Positions 33,965 through 41,270 of a stretch of DNA of 64,000 nucleotides are shown here, piece by piece. A program made the position numbers and the translations under genes. How positions within the stretch are numbered: the stretch's first letter is position 1; each line of letters opens with the position of its first letter. Under the pieces are notes generated by a model, which was not told where the DNA came from, did not search any database, and saw only the letters and a list, made by a program, of their open reading frames with translations. Source of the DNA: JBGSYJ01 sp041748075. Lineage in GTDB: Bacteria; Acidobacteriota; Thermoanaerobaculia; Gp7-AA8. The stretch lies in contig JBGTDX010000127.1 in NCBI GenBank assembly GCA_041748075.1, forward strand, positions 1-64,000, written 5' to 3'.

Positions 33965-34729
33965 ATGGATGTGGATGCCGACAGCACTGTCCGACCCGTG
34001 CGCGTCGTCAGTGTCGACGACGAGGCTCACGCGCGTGGTCTGATCCGTGAGTATCTCTCCGAAATGCCCGACTTCGAGCTGATCGCCGAGTGTGCGAACG
34101 GCTTCGAAGCGGTCAAGGTCATCGGGCGGGAACGCCCCGACCTGATCCTGCTGGACATCCAGATGCCGAAGCTCGACGGCTTCGAAGTTCTCGAGTTGCT
34201 CGATCCGAAGCCCAAAGTCATTTTCGTCACCGCGTTCGATGAGTATGCCGTCAAAGCGTTCGAGGTTCGCGCGATCGACTACCTGCTCAAGCCGTTCGGC
34301 CGCGAGCGGTTCGTCGAGGTGCTCGAGCACGCGGCCGCCAGGCTCCGTCCGGATCATTCTCCGGAGGTCCGACTGCAGCCCGACTTTGCCCGCCCTCGGT
34401 CTCTTCCTCTGAACCGCATTCTCGTGCGCCACGATTCGGACGTCGTCATCATTCCAGCGACGAAACTCGATTTCGCGGAAGCGCAGGATGATTACGTGCG
34501 ATTGGCCGTCGGAGATGTGAGCTACCTCAAGCAGCAGACGTTGAGTGAGCTGGAAGAGCAGCTCGATCCCGGCCGGTTCATTCGGGTGCATCGCTCCTAC
34601 ATCATCAACGTCGACCGGCTTGCGAAGGTGGAGCTCTACGCCAAGGACAGCCGCGTCGCGATTCTCAGGGACGGAACGAAGGTCCCGATCAGCAGAGCCG
34701 GCTACGCGAAGTTGCGGGAACGACTGTGA
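33965..34729 (+). CDS. LytTR-family response regulator
   Basis: A 254-aa protein. The receiver covers residues 10-130 (VVSVDDEAHARGLI, Asp64 in LLDIQMPKLDGFEVL, TAFDEYAVKAFEVRAIDYLLKP). The LytTR DNA-binding domain covers about 150-254 (ILVRHDSDVVIIPATKLDFAEAQDDY, RFIRVHRSYIIN). It is the output partner of the LytS-type kinase. Its TGA stop forms part of the first unit of a 16-unit heptad array. Confidence 0.92.
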   Translation: MDVDADSTVRPVRVVSVDDEAHARGLIREYLSEMPDFELIAECANGFEAVKVIGRERPDLILLDIQMPKLDGFEVLELLDPKPKVIFVTAFDEYAVKAFEVRAIDYLLKPFGRERFVEVLEHAAARLRPDHSPEVRLQPDFARPRSLPLNRILVRHDSDVVIIPATKLDFAEAQDDYVRLAVGDVSYLKQQTLSELEEQLDPGRFIRVHRSYIINVDRLAKVELYAKDSRVAILRDGTKVPISRAGYAKLRERL

Positions 34730-34837
34730 AGAGTGAAGAGTGAAGGGTGAAGGGTGAAGAGTGAAGGGTGAAGGGTGAAGGGTGAAGGGTGAAGAGTGAA
34801 GGGTGAAGAGTGAAGGGTGAAGAGTGAAGGGTGAAGA
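34726..34837 (+). repeat. Heptanucleotide tandem array (GTGAAGR)16
   Basis: Sixteen units of GTGAAGA or GTGAAGG, 112 nt, begin 1 nt before the lytTR TGA stop and run downstream. The same unit forms a 4-copy array on the stop of the acyl-CoA dehydrogenase gene (53727). Confidence 0.95.
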
Positions 34838-34841
34838 GTGT

Positions 34842-34890
34842 CATCCCTCGCTCGACGCTTCTAATGAACCTCTCCGAACCGGGAGGGATG
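34842..34890. repeat. Inverted-repeat element sharing 16 bp with the IS110 end
   Basis: CATCCCTC (34842-34849) pairs with GAGGGATG (34883-34890). Between them, 34857-34872 (GCTTCTAATGAACCTC) is identical to window bases 1-16, the end of the IS110 transposase gene, and similarity continues through GAACCGGGA. Confidence 0.7.
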
Positions 34891-34898
34891 TAGAAACA

Positions 34899-34979
34899 CG
34901 TCATCCTGAGCGAAGCGAAGGATCTGCTGAAGAGGATGAGCACCGCAAGACGAGATCCTTCGCTTCGCTCAGGATGACG
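34899..34979. repeat. Dispersed intergenic inverted repeat, copy 3
   Basis: The left arm 34899-34924 (CGTCATCCTGAGCG...) and right arm 34954-34979 are perfect reverse complements. It is the same family as 25039 and 28501. Confidence 0.9.
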
Positions 34980-35004
34980 TGGCCTCGCTCAGCATGACAC
35001 GGTG

Positions 35005-35097
35005 GTTCATCACCCCTTCACCGCCGCCCCGCGCCGTTAGGTTGCTCGGGATGACACTTCGGCAGTTGTCACACAGTCGCTTCGTTCAGGATGACAC
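35005..35097. repeat. Dispersed repeat copy B and inverted-repeat half copy
   Basis: 35005-35056 matches 1581-1633 beside the IS110 element. 35071-35097 (TCGCTTCGTTCAGGATGACACC) is a single arm of the inverted-repeat family. Together with the preceding elements, the 386 bases between lytTR and the M49-like gene are almost entirely repeats. Confidence 0.7.
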
Positions 35098-35115
35098 CTC
35101 GTTCACGAATCTCGT

Positions 35116-36906
35116 TCAGTCATCGATCGCGTCGTACTCCACCAGCGTGTAACGATAACGCGACTGTGCGCGGATATTCTCAGCCAGCCTCGCATGCCTC
35201 TCGCTCCATCCGGTATACCGCTCGATGAACCGGTCTGAGGCCTGCTTGTCGCCGTTGTATTGAACTGCAAGCACATCTCGTAAGAGCGCGCTTACAACTT
35301 CGTGATAGCGATCGTAGTGAATGATCAGCGCATTGTTTCCGTCGAACTCCAGCAGGCCGTTCTCGAGAAAATAGTTGAACTGCATGAGCTGCATCGTCTG
35401 ATACGGCTGCTCGCGGCGGGGCTGCACAATCTGGAGCGTTCTGCGGATGCCGCTCGCGTAGACGGCTCGCAGACGCTCCTGATCGTAATAGCCCCTCTCG
35501 TGAAGCTCCTTCGCAACGAAGAGAGACACCAGATCGGCTTTCATTTCTTCGATGGCGCTCGAGTTCTCCTGAAGTGTGGTCTCGAGGTCCCGGCCGCCGC
35601 GATCGGTGTCGACTCCCAGGTAATGACCGATCTCGTGCCAGAGAGTCCGGTAGAAGTTTCCTTCCGAGGCGAGATCGTTTGCATGCGGCCCGGCTACCGC
35701 CGCCTGCCACGCCCGGTTCGTGTTCATAAAAAGCTGCGGATGCTTCATGATGTTTCCGCGCAGGAGAATGATGCGGCCGTATCGTCTCGCCAGGTAATTC
35801 TCGTTCGGGAGAATCGTCGCCGTGTTCGCGCCTCTCGCCTGTCCGAAGTCTGCGATGACTTCATAAACGCCGACGGGGATGTCTTCTCTCACGCGCTTCT
35901 GCTGCTCGTATGGAAGGCTGTTCTCGAAATCCTGCAGCCCACGGATCGCCTTGCTGAGCTCTTCGCTGGCTGCACGGTCGCGGACGAGAAGGCTCAGTGA
36001 GAAAAAGGACTTCACGCCGAACAGCTCATCGTCGTACACCTCGTACGAGCCTATCTGGGCATTCAGGTTTCTGAAATTTCCCGTAATCCAGGACGCGTCG
36101 CCCGATTCGTAGTCGTCGGAAAGAAGATCGCGGGAACGGTTCCGGAGATAGCGAGCAAACTCCCAGTCATCACCCTCGACTGCATCAGCGGCATCGTTGA
36201 GCAAACCATGAACTCGAACGAGCTCGTCACTCCATGCTACCGAGTAGGGAACGACGTAGAAGCCCCCCATCGCCGGCGATGCAGCAAGGGCCCGAAGCTC
36301 GGCTTTCAGTCCGGGATGCAGCGTGTCGAGCGCGGGATGCCGGTCGAGCGTCGCGAGATCGCGCGCGAGCGATTGCGCATCCGTCCTCCGCACGACGGCG
36401 CGGAGATCGAGAATTGCGTCGCGCTGGTCCGGGTTGGCAGCAAGGTAGGCGTCGAGCTCCTCCCGCGTTACTGCCCTCGGGTAGACGTTTTTGCCCGGAG
36501 TGACAGGATCGACGGAGAGAAACGCAACCCGGCGGTTGTCGAGCGTCGTTGCGATCGGACCCTGAAAGAGACGGTATAGTTTCCGGAGATCGCCGGCCTC
36601 GCCCGAGTCCAGCCGGTCGAGGGCAGCCTTCGCGGGAAGGGCCTGATGATGGCGGGATTCCTCATAGATCCGCTGGAAAATTGCACCGACCTCCAGCAGC
36701 TTGCCTGCCGCGACGCGTTCGCCCTCCGAGAGTCCGGCGAGGTTGGGAGCCAGACGGATGGTCTGCGTCTTTTCGAGGATCTCAGCCGTCTGTGCGGGCG
36801 ACCACGCACTCACTTGTGGAGAGTCCTCCATCGGAGCGGGGGCCGAGACACACGACGCAACCAGAATGAGCGCGGTCGGGATGGCGATTCCAATTCTCAT
36901 CTTCAT
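35116..36906 (-). CDS. M49-like (dipeptidyl-peptidase III family) zinc peptidase lipoprotein
   Basis: A 596-aa lipoprotein (lipobox LVASC, Cys19). The zinc motif is HEIGH at residues 424-428, with a second motif EEMKAD at 453-458, comparable to the DPP III EECRAD/E helix. Upstream segments (FYVVPYSVAWSDELVRVHGLL, DELFGVKSFFSLSLLVRD, LPNENYLARRYGRIILLRGN) fit bacterial DPP III-like proteins. Classic DPP III has the longer HEXXGH motif and a larger spacing to the Glu. Here a standard HEXXH is used, so the family placement is probable rather than certain. Expected role: peptide trimming in the periplasm. Confidence 0.7.
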   Translation of the reverse strand: MKMRIGIAIPTALILVASCVSAPAPMEDSPQVSAWSPAQTAEILEKTQTIRLAPNLAGLSEGERVAAGKLLEVGAIFQRIYEESRHHQALPAKAALDRLDSGEAGDLRKLYRLFQGPIATTLDNRRVAFLSVDPVTPGKNVYPRAVTREELDAYLAANPDQRDAILDLRAVVRRTDAQSLARDLATLDRHPALDTLHPGLKAELRALAASPAMGGFYVVPYSVAWSDELVRVHGLLNDAADAVEGDDWEFARYLRNRSRDLLSDDYESGDASWITGNFRNLNAQIGSYEVYDDELFGVKSFFSLSLLVRDRAASEELSKAIRGLQDFENSLPYEQQKRVREDIPVGVYEVIADFGQARGANTATILPNENYLARRYGRIILLRGNIMKHPQLFMNTNRAWQAAVAGPHANDLASEGNFYRTLWHEIGHYLGVDTDRGGRDLETTLQENSSAIEEMKADLVSLFVAKELHERGYYDQERLRAVYASGIRRTLQIVQPRREQPYQTMQLMQFNYFLENGLLEFDGNNALIIHYDRYHEVVSALLRDVLAVQYNGDKQASDRFIERYTGWSERHARLAENIRAQSRYRYTLVEYDAIDD

Positions 36907-36997
36907 GAATCGGGATCATACCCTCCAGATCGCTTTCTTTGTTCTTCGGGCGGGAAACGCTTCTGAATCATTCATTGCTGAAGGGCACGGGTCCGCG

Positions 36998-37954
36998 ATG
37001 AAGGTGGTGCGGTCGAGTCTCATCGCGCCATCGTATAGTGACTGGAGCCGCGTCGAGTTGAACGCGAGTTGGAATCAACTTCGCAACGGGCTCAGCCGCG
37101 AAGCTCAATTCGATCGTCTCGGAGGCACATTGGATCATGCTGTATCGCTCGTTCAGGCCTACCTGCAGCTGAATGGATACTTCACGTCCGCCGAATACCC
37201 GGTGATCAGCGCGACGGGGGGCCGCGGGTTCAGGACCCTCACCGACATCGACATTCTGGCGTTCCGCTTCCCGCTCAGCGCATCCGCGGCCGCGGGAAAC
37301 ATCAGCCCGGAGATGACGCTCCGCGAGCCTGATCCGGGACTCGGTGTTCCCCCTGATCGGATCGATATGATCATCGGGGAAGTCAAAGAAGGTAAGGTCA
37401 ACATCAACTCGGGCGCAACGGAACCGGAAATTCTCCGCGCGGTCGTCCGGCGGTTCGGATGCGGGCAGGAAGAGACGGACATCCTCGTTCGCGGTCTGCT
37501 CGAGTCAGGCTCTGTGACGGCTCCCTCGGGATATCAGATCCGTCTGATCGCGTTCGGTGCGTTTCCGCCCGGCGCTGAAGTGCCCCCCTGCCGCATCATC
37601 AGTCTGGGACACGTCCTGCGATTCCTTCAGGATTACGTGCGGGAGCACTGGGCCATGCTTCGGCACTGCCAGTTCAAGGATCCGGCCTTCGGATTTCTCA
37701 TGACTCTGGAGAAGGCCAGACGAGGCGGCGCCGGACGCCGTGGGGAGCAGGGCGTCGAGATCGTTCCCGCCGCATCCGCCCGGTCCGTTATGGCGAACGA
37801 ACGGAGAGGGCGGGGTCCGACGGGCAGCGGGAACGGGCGCGCGAAAGAGGTTGCGCCGACGAAAGCCGAGGCTGCGCCATCGAACCGTCCGGTTGCAAAG
37901 CAGCGGCCGTTGTCCGGTCGCCGGCGACGCTCGCCGAAGCGTCGCAATGTGTGA
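36998..37954 (+). CDS. PD-(D/E)XK nuclease-like protein with basic tail
   Basis: A 318-aa protein from ATG 36998 (MKVVRSS). Residues about 70-130 carry a pattern typical of PD-(D/E)XK nuclease cores: Asp in RTLTDIDILAFRF followed by IIGEVKEGKVNIN (E-x-K). Next comes a helical middle (EILRAVVRRFGCGQEE). The last ~70 residues are Arg/Lys/Pro-rich and end KRRNV, suited to nucleic-acid binding. The frame is open upstream but homology is not expected there. It lies just before blaI with only the operator between. I do not recognise a named family. Confidence 0.6.
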   Translation: MKVVRSSLIAPSYSDWSRVELNASWNQLRNGLSREAQFDRLGGTLDHAVSLVQAYLQLNGYFTSAEYPVISATGGRGFRTLTDIDILAFRFPLSASAAAGNISPEMTLREPDPGLGVPPDRIDMIIGEVKEGKVNINSGATEPEILRAVVRRFGCGQEETDILVRGLLESGSVTAPSGYQIRLIAFGAFPPGAEVPPCRIISLGHVLRFLQDYVREHWAMLRHCQFKDPAFGFLMTLEKARRGGAGRRGEQGVEIVPAASARSVMANERRGRGPTGSGNGRAKEVAPTKAEAAPSNRPVAKQRPLSGRRRRSPKRRNV

Positions 37955-37975
37955 CGAGTTCGTAACAGGCGGTCG

Positions 37976-38002
37976 TTGACTCTACGAAGCGCTTCGTATT
38001 AA
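37976..38002 (+). promoter_or_regulatory. Putative BlaI operator and promoter
   Basis: TTGACT (-35, 37976-37981) is followed after 1 nt by the perfect 16-bp palindrome TACGAAGCGCTTCGTA (37983-37998) and an overlapping -10-like TATTAA (37997-38002). blaI starts 32 nt further on, so autoregulation is expected. A half-site TTCGTAA lies at 37959. The same arrangement occurs at 22163-22190. Confidence 0.7.
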
Positions 38003-38030
38003 CATCGGTTCCGTTGTTCGAGGAGCCTGC

Positions 38031-38417
38031 ATGTCTGAGAAGAAGCTGCTGCGTCCGACCGACTCCGAACTGGCGATCCTGAACGTTCTCTGGAAGCGGG
38101 GATCGAGCACCGTGCGGGAAGTGCATCAGGATCTGCGCCCGGTGTCGCCGATCGGCTATACGACCGTTCTCAAGCTGATGCAGATCATGACGGAGAAAGG
38201 GCTCGTCGTGCGCGACGAGTCGGAGCGGGCGCACGTTTACACGGCGCGGCTCACCGAGCAGAAGACGCAGCGTCAGCTGGTGAACGATCTGCTCGACCGC
38301 GCGTTCGGTGGATCGGCCACACGACTGGTTATGCAGGCACTGGCCGGAAAGCGGGCGAGCGCTTCGGACCTCGCCGAGATCCGCCAGCTGCTTGATGAAA
38401 TGGAGGCCACGAAATGA
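38031..38417 (+). CDS. blaI: BlaI/MecI/CopY-family transcriptional repressor
   Basis: A 128-aa winged-helix repressor: LRPTDSELAILNVLWKRGSSTVREVHQ, GYTTVLKLMQIMTEKGLVVRDE and the C-terminal dimerisation helix. GAGGAG lies about 6 nt before the ATG. In known systems it binds palindromic operators as a dimer and is inactivated by proteolysis triggered by a BlaR1/MecR1 membrane protease. The next gene overlaps by 4 nt (ATGA) and encodes such a protease. No beta-lactamase gene is in the window. Confidence 0.93.
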   Translation: MSEKKLLRPTDSELAILNVLWKRGSSTVREVHQDLRPVSPIGYTTVLKLMQIMTEKGLVVRDESERAHVYTARLTEQKTQRQLVNDLLDRAFGGSATRLVMQALAGKRASASDLAEIRQLLDEMEATK

Positions 38418-40612
38418 GCGGGCTCCAGGGTTTTGTGGAAGGTCCGGTGTCGGAAGCAATCGGCTGGGCACTTCTGCATTCTCTCTGGCAGGGCGCGCTC
38501 ATTGCGCTCATCCTTGTCGTGCTTCTGCGGCAACTGGCGGGTCAGACCGCAGGCGTTCGTTATGTCGTCTCGTGCTGTGCGCTGGCTCTGCTTGTCGTTC
38601 TCCCCGTGATCACGGCGTACGGAAGCCTTCGATCGGACGCGCAGGTCGCGGTCTACGAGGTTCACGCGGCATCGTTCGACTCGCCGGCGGTTGCGGTGCC
38701 GATCAGTGCCTTCTCCGGCAGCTCTTCCATCGCGGTCGGGCTCGTGGACGGCTGGATCGCGCGCGCACGGGACATCGCGTCGAGGAATCTTCAGACGATC
38801 GTTGCGATCTGGTCGTTGGGCGTTGCATTTCTCTCGGCCCGGCTTTTCGCCGGGTGGGTGCGACTCCGCAGGCTGGCCGGCGAGGACCAGCGAGCTCCTG
38901 ATCACCTCATGCAGACGCTCAACTCCCTGGCCGACCGGCTCGAGATCTGGTCGCCGATCCGGCTCGTGCAAAGTCGAGTGGTCGAAGTTCCGATGGTGAT
39001 CGGCTGGCTCGAGCCGGTGATTCTGCTTCCGGTCACTGCATTGACTGGCCTGACGCCGCAGCAACTCGAGACGATTCTTGCTCACGAACTGGCCCACGTC
39101 CGCCGCCATGACTATCTGATGAATCTGGGTCAGACGCTGATCGAAACTCTGCTCTTCTACCATCCGGCAACGTGGTGGATTTCCCGCCAGATCCGGATCG
39201 AGCGGGAGAACTGCTGCGACGACCTGGCTGTCGAGGTCTGCGGCGATCCAGCGGTCTACGCGCGGGCCCTGGCGCGCCTCGAGCAGAGCCGTTCGGCTTC
39301 GGTGCTCGGGATTGCCATCAGTGGAGGATCGCTTCTATCGAGGATCCGCCGCCTGGTGCCAGCGCCGGAAGCGAAATGCACGTCCGGATGGGTCGCGCAA
39401 CTTTCGGCCGTGGCGATGGCGGGTGCCCTTCTCATCGGCACGCCTCTCGCGATCTTTGCCCTCAACGATCGGGCGGTGGAAACCGGTCCTGGAACCTCCC
39501 TGACTGTTACTGCGCCTGCGATTCCGGCGGCCGTCGCCTTCACGGATCCCGGCGAACGCCTCGAAGTTCGAGCGGTAACGCTCGGCATTCCCTCGAATGT
39601 TGAAGAGCTCCCCGTAATCTATGAGATTGCCGAACTGGTGGAAGATCCACTGGTCTTCGCGGAGCTTGAACATCTGGGCGAGCTGTTCCACCTCGAGGAG
39701 CTGGCGAACGGCTCGCTGAAGGTCGCGCTGTTCGAGATCGAGCCGCCTGAACAGGAGCGGCGCTCTCAGGGGAGGAGCAAGACAGCCGTCTCGGGCGGAC
39801 ACCGGAAACTGACGGTCGACGAGCTGATTGCGCTCAAGCAGGAAGGCGTGACTCCGGACTACATCGAATCGCTCAAACGGGCGGGACTCGAAGATCTCTC
39901 GGCCCGCGAGCTTAATGCGATGGCGATTCATGGAGTTTCCGCGAATTACATCCGCGCCCTTTCGCAGGCCGGTCTCGACGATCTCGATCCTGACGAACTG
40001 CTCGCTCTCAGGATTCACGGGGTGAATCCCGAGATGGTTCGGGCATTGCGGGAATCCCTCTCCTCCGATCTCGATGTGGAAGAGATCGTCACGGCGGCCA
40101 TCCATGGCCTGAGCCCTGCCTGGATTGCAAAAATGACGGCTGCCGGACTTGGTGGTCAGGATCTCGATGAGCTGGTTGCCCTCCGGATCCATGGAGTCTC
40201 TCCGAAGCTGGTCGAAGAGCTCAGGGCTCTCGGGTTCCCCGACTTCTCCATCGACATGGTCAAGCAGATGGCAATTCATGGAGTCAACGCGAGCTACATC
40301 CGAGAGATGAGAAGCGCCGGCTACGAGAATCTCGACAGCAAGGGGCTCGTTCAATTCCGAATCCACGGCGTATCGCCGTCGTTCATTGCCGGCATGTCCC
40401 GGCTCGGCTACTCGAACATTGCCGCCAGGGATCTGGTTCGCATGAGGATCCACGGGGTGACTGAGAGATGGGTGGAAGGCCTTCAGCAGGCGGGGTACGC
40501 CGGGCTCACCGTAGACGATCTGGTAAGGCTTCGCATCGAGGGGACTGAGGAGCTGTCACGTTCCAGATCCAGAAGGACTGAGACACCGCCCCGTTCCAGA
40601 TCCAGAAATTGA
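38414..40612 (+). CDS. BlaR1-like M56 membrane protease with 29-residue C-terminal repeats
   Basis: A 732-aa protein. N-terminal helices (about 15-72), a loop and a further helix lead to the M56 zinc site HELAHVRRHD (His224-Glu225-His228) and YHPATWWISRQIRIERENCCD. Another helix near 328-350 exits to a periplasmic part. Instead of the penicillin-binding sensor of BlaR1, residues 466-697 are eight repeats of exactly 29 residues (consensus LD.DELVALRIHGVSP.YI..L..AGL.D), plus a partial ninth and an RS-rich tail. The protease presumably inactivates the BlaI made from the overlapping upstream gene when the repeats sense a ligand. Confidence 0.88.
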   Translation: MSGLQGFVEGPVSEAIGWALLHSLWQGALIALILVVLLRQLAGQTAGVRYVVSCCALALLVVLPVITAYGSLRSDAQVAVYEVHAASFDSPAVAVPISAFSGSSSIAVGLVDGWIARARDIASRNLQTIVAIWSLGVAFLSARLFAGWVRLRRLAGEDQRAPDHLMQTLNSLADRLEIWSPIRLVQSRVVEVPMVIGWLEPVILLPVTALTGLTPQQLETILAHELAHVRRHDYLMNLGQTLIETLLFYHPATWWISRQIRIERENCCDDLAVEVCGDPAVYARALARLEQSRSASVLGIAISGGSLLSRIRRLVPAPEAKCTSGWVAQLSAVAMAGALLIGTPLAIFALNDRAVETGPGTSLTVTAPAIPAAVAFTDPGERLEVRAVTLGIPSNVEELPVIYEIAELVEDPLVFAELEHLGELFHLEELANGSLKVALFEIEPPEQERRSQGRSKTAVSGGHRKLTVDELIALKQEGVTPDYIESLKRAGLEDLSARELNAMAIHGVSANYIRALSQAGLDDLDPDELLALRIHGVNPEMVRALRESLSSDLDVEEIVTAAIHGLSPAWIAKMTAAGLGGQDLDELVALRIHGVSPKLVEELRALGFPDFSIDMVKQMAIHGVNASYIREMRSAGYENLDSKGLVQFRIHGVSPSFIAGMSRLGYSNIAARDLVRMRIHGVTERWVEGLQQAGYAGLTVDDLVRLRIEGTEELSRSRSRRTETPPRSRSRN

Positions 40613-40641
40613 TAGCTCGCAGTCCTTCTGGTTTCTTTTTT
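40569..40641 (+). terminator. Terminator hairpin straddling the M56 gene stop
   Basis: CCAGAAGGACTG (40569-40580) and CAGTCCTTCTGG (40620-40631) are perfect 12-bp complements with a 39-nt loop, and TTTCTTTTTT follows at once. The left arm lies inside the coding sequence. A direct repeat CGTTCCAGATCCAGAA (40559 and 40593) lies in the same region. Confidence 0.65.
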
Positions 40642-40664
40642 CTGCGCTCCGTTGTCCAATATCC

Positions 40665-41270
40665 GTGAATACGATCCTTTCGTTCCCTTCACGAGACGGA
40701 GGCGGTACGACACTCACGGACCCGGAAGCCGATGAAGCGGAGCTGGTGCGCTCACTCCGCGAAGGCGATCGAAATGCCGCGGAAGAGCTGGTTACCATCA
40801 CGTACCAGACCATCTACGCGTCTCTGTTCCGGCTCTGTGGGGGCGACGGCGACCTTGCTGCTGATCTCACGCAGGAGTCGTATCGGAGAGCGTGGGCCGC
40901 GCTGCCGCAGTTCCGCGGCGGCTCCCGGTTCTCCACCTGGCTCTACAGAATCGCCTACACCACCTTTCTGAATCACGTACGCCGGCCTCGGCGTGTCGTC
41001 TCGATGGACGAAGAGGCCGCCGTGCAGGTACAGGATTCGAGGCCGGGAGCCGAGGAGCTGCTCGCGAGCGCCGAAGAGGCGGGGATCCTGAGGCGGGCCG
41101 TGCTGGCGCTCCCGGACGAGCTTCGTTTCACAGTCACGGCGCACTTCTGGGGTGGGCTCGCGGTCAGGGAAATCGCGGAACTGGAACACGTCACGGGAGC
41201 CGCGATCCGGAAGCGGTTGCATAAGGCATTCGACATGCTCGGAGTCACTCTGAGCGGGGAAGCATCATGA
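40665..41270 (+). CDS. ECF-type RNA polymerase sigma factor
   Basis: A 201-aa sigma-70 family factor. Region 2 (AAEELVTITYQTIYASLFRL, DLTQESYRRAWAALPQFRGGSRFSTWLYRIAY) and region 4 (LPDELRFTVTAHFWGGLAVREI, TGAAIRKRLHKAFDML) are complete. Its stop overlaps the start of the next gene (ATGA at 41267-41270), the usual arrangement for a sigma/anti-sigma pair. Confidence 0.92.
   Translation: MNTILSFPSRDGGGTTLTDPEADEAELVRSLREGDRNAAEELVTITYQTIYASLFRLCGGDGDLAADLTQESYRRAWAALPQFRGGSRFSTWLYRIAYTTFLNHVRRPRRVVSMDEEAAVQVQDSRPGAEELLASAEEAGILRRAVLALPDELRFTVTAHFWGGLAVREIAELEHVTGAAIRKRLHKAFDMLGVTLSGEAS

Noticed and set aside
34726..34837. The heptad array as a CRISPR-like or origin-type repeat
   Set aside because: Units are contiguous with no spacers and no DnaA-box-like sequence; it is a simple tandem repeat.
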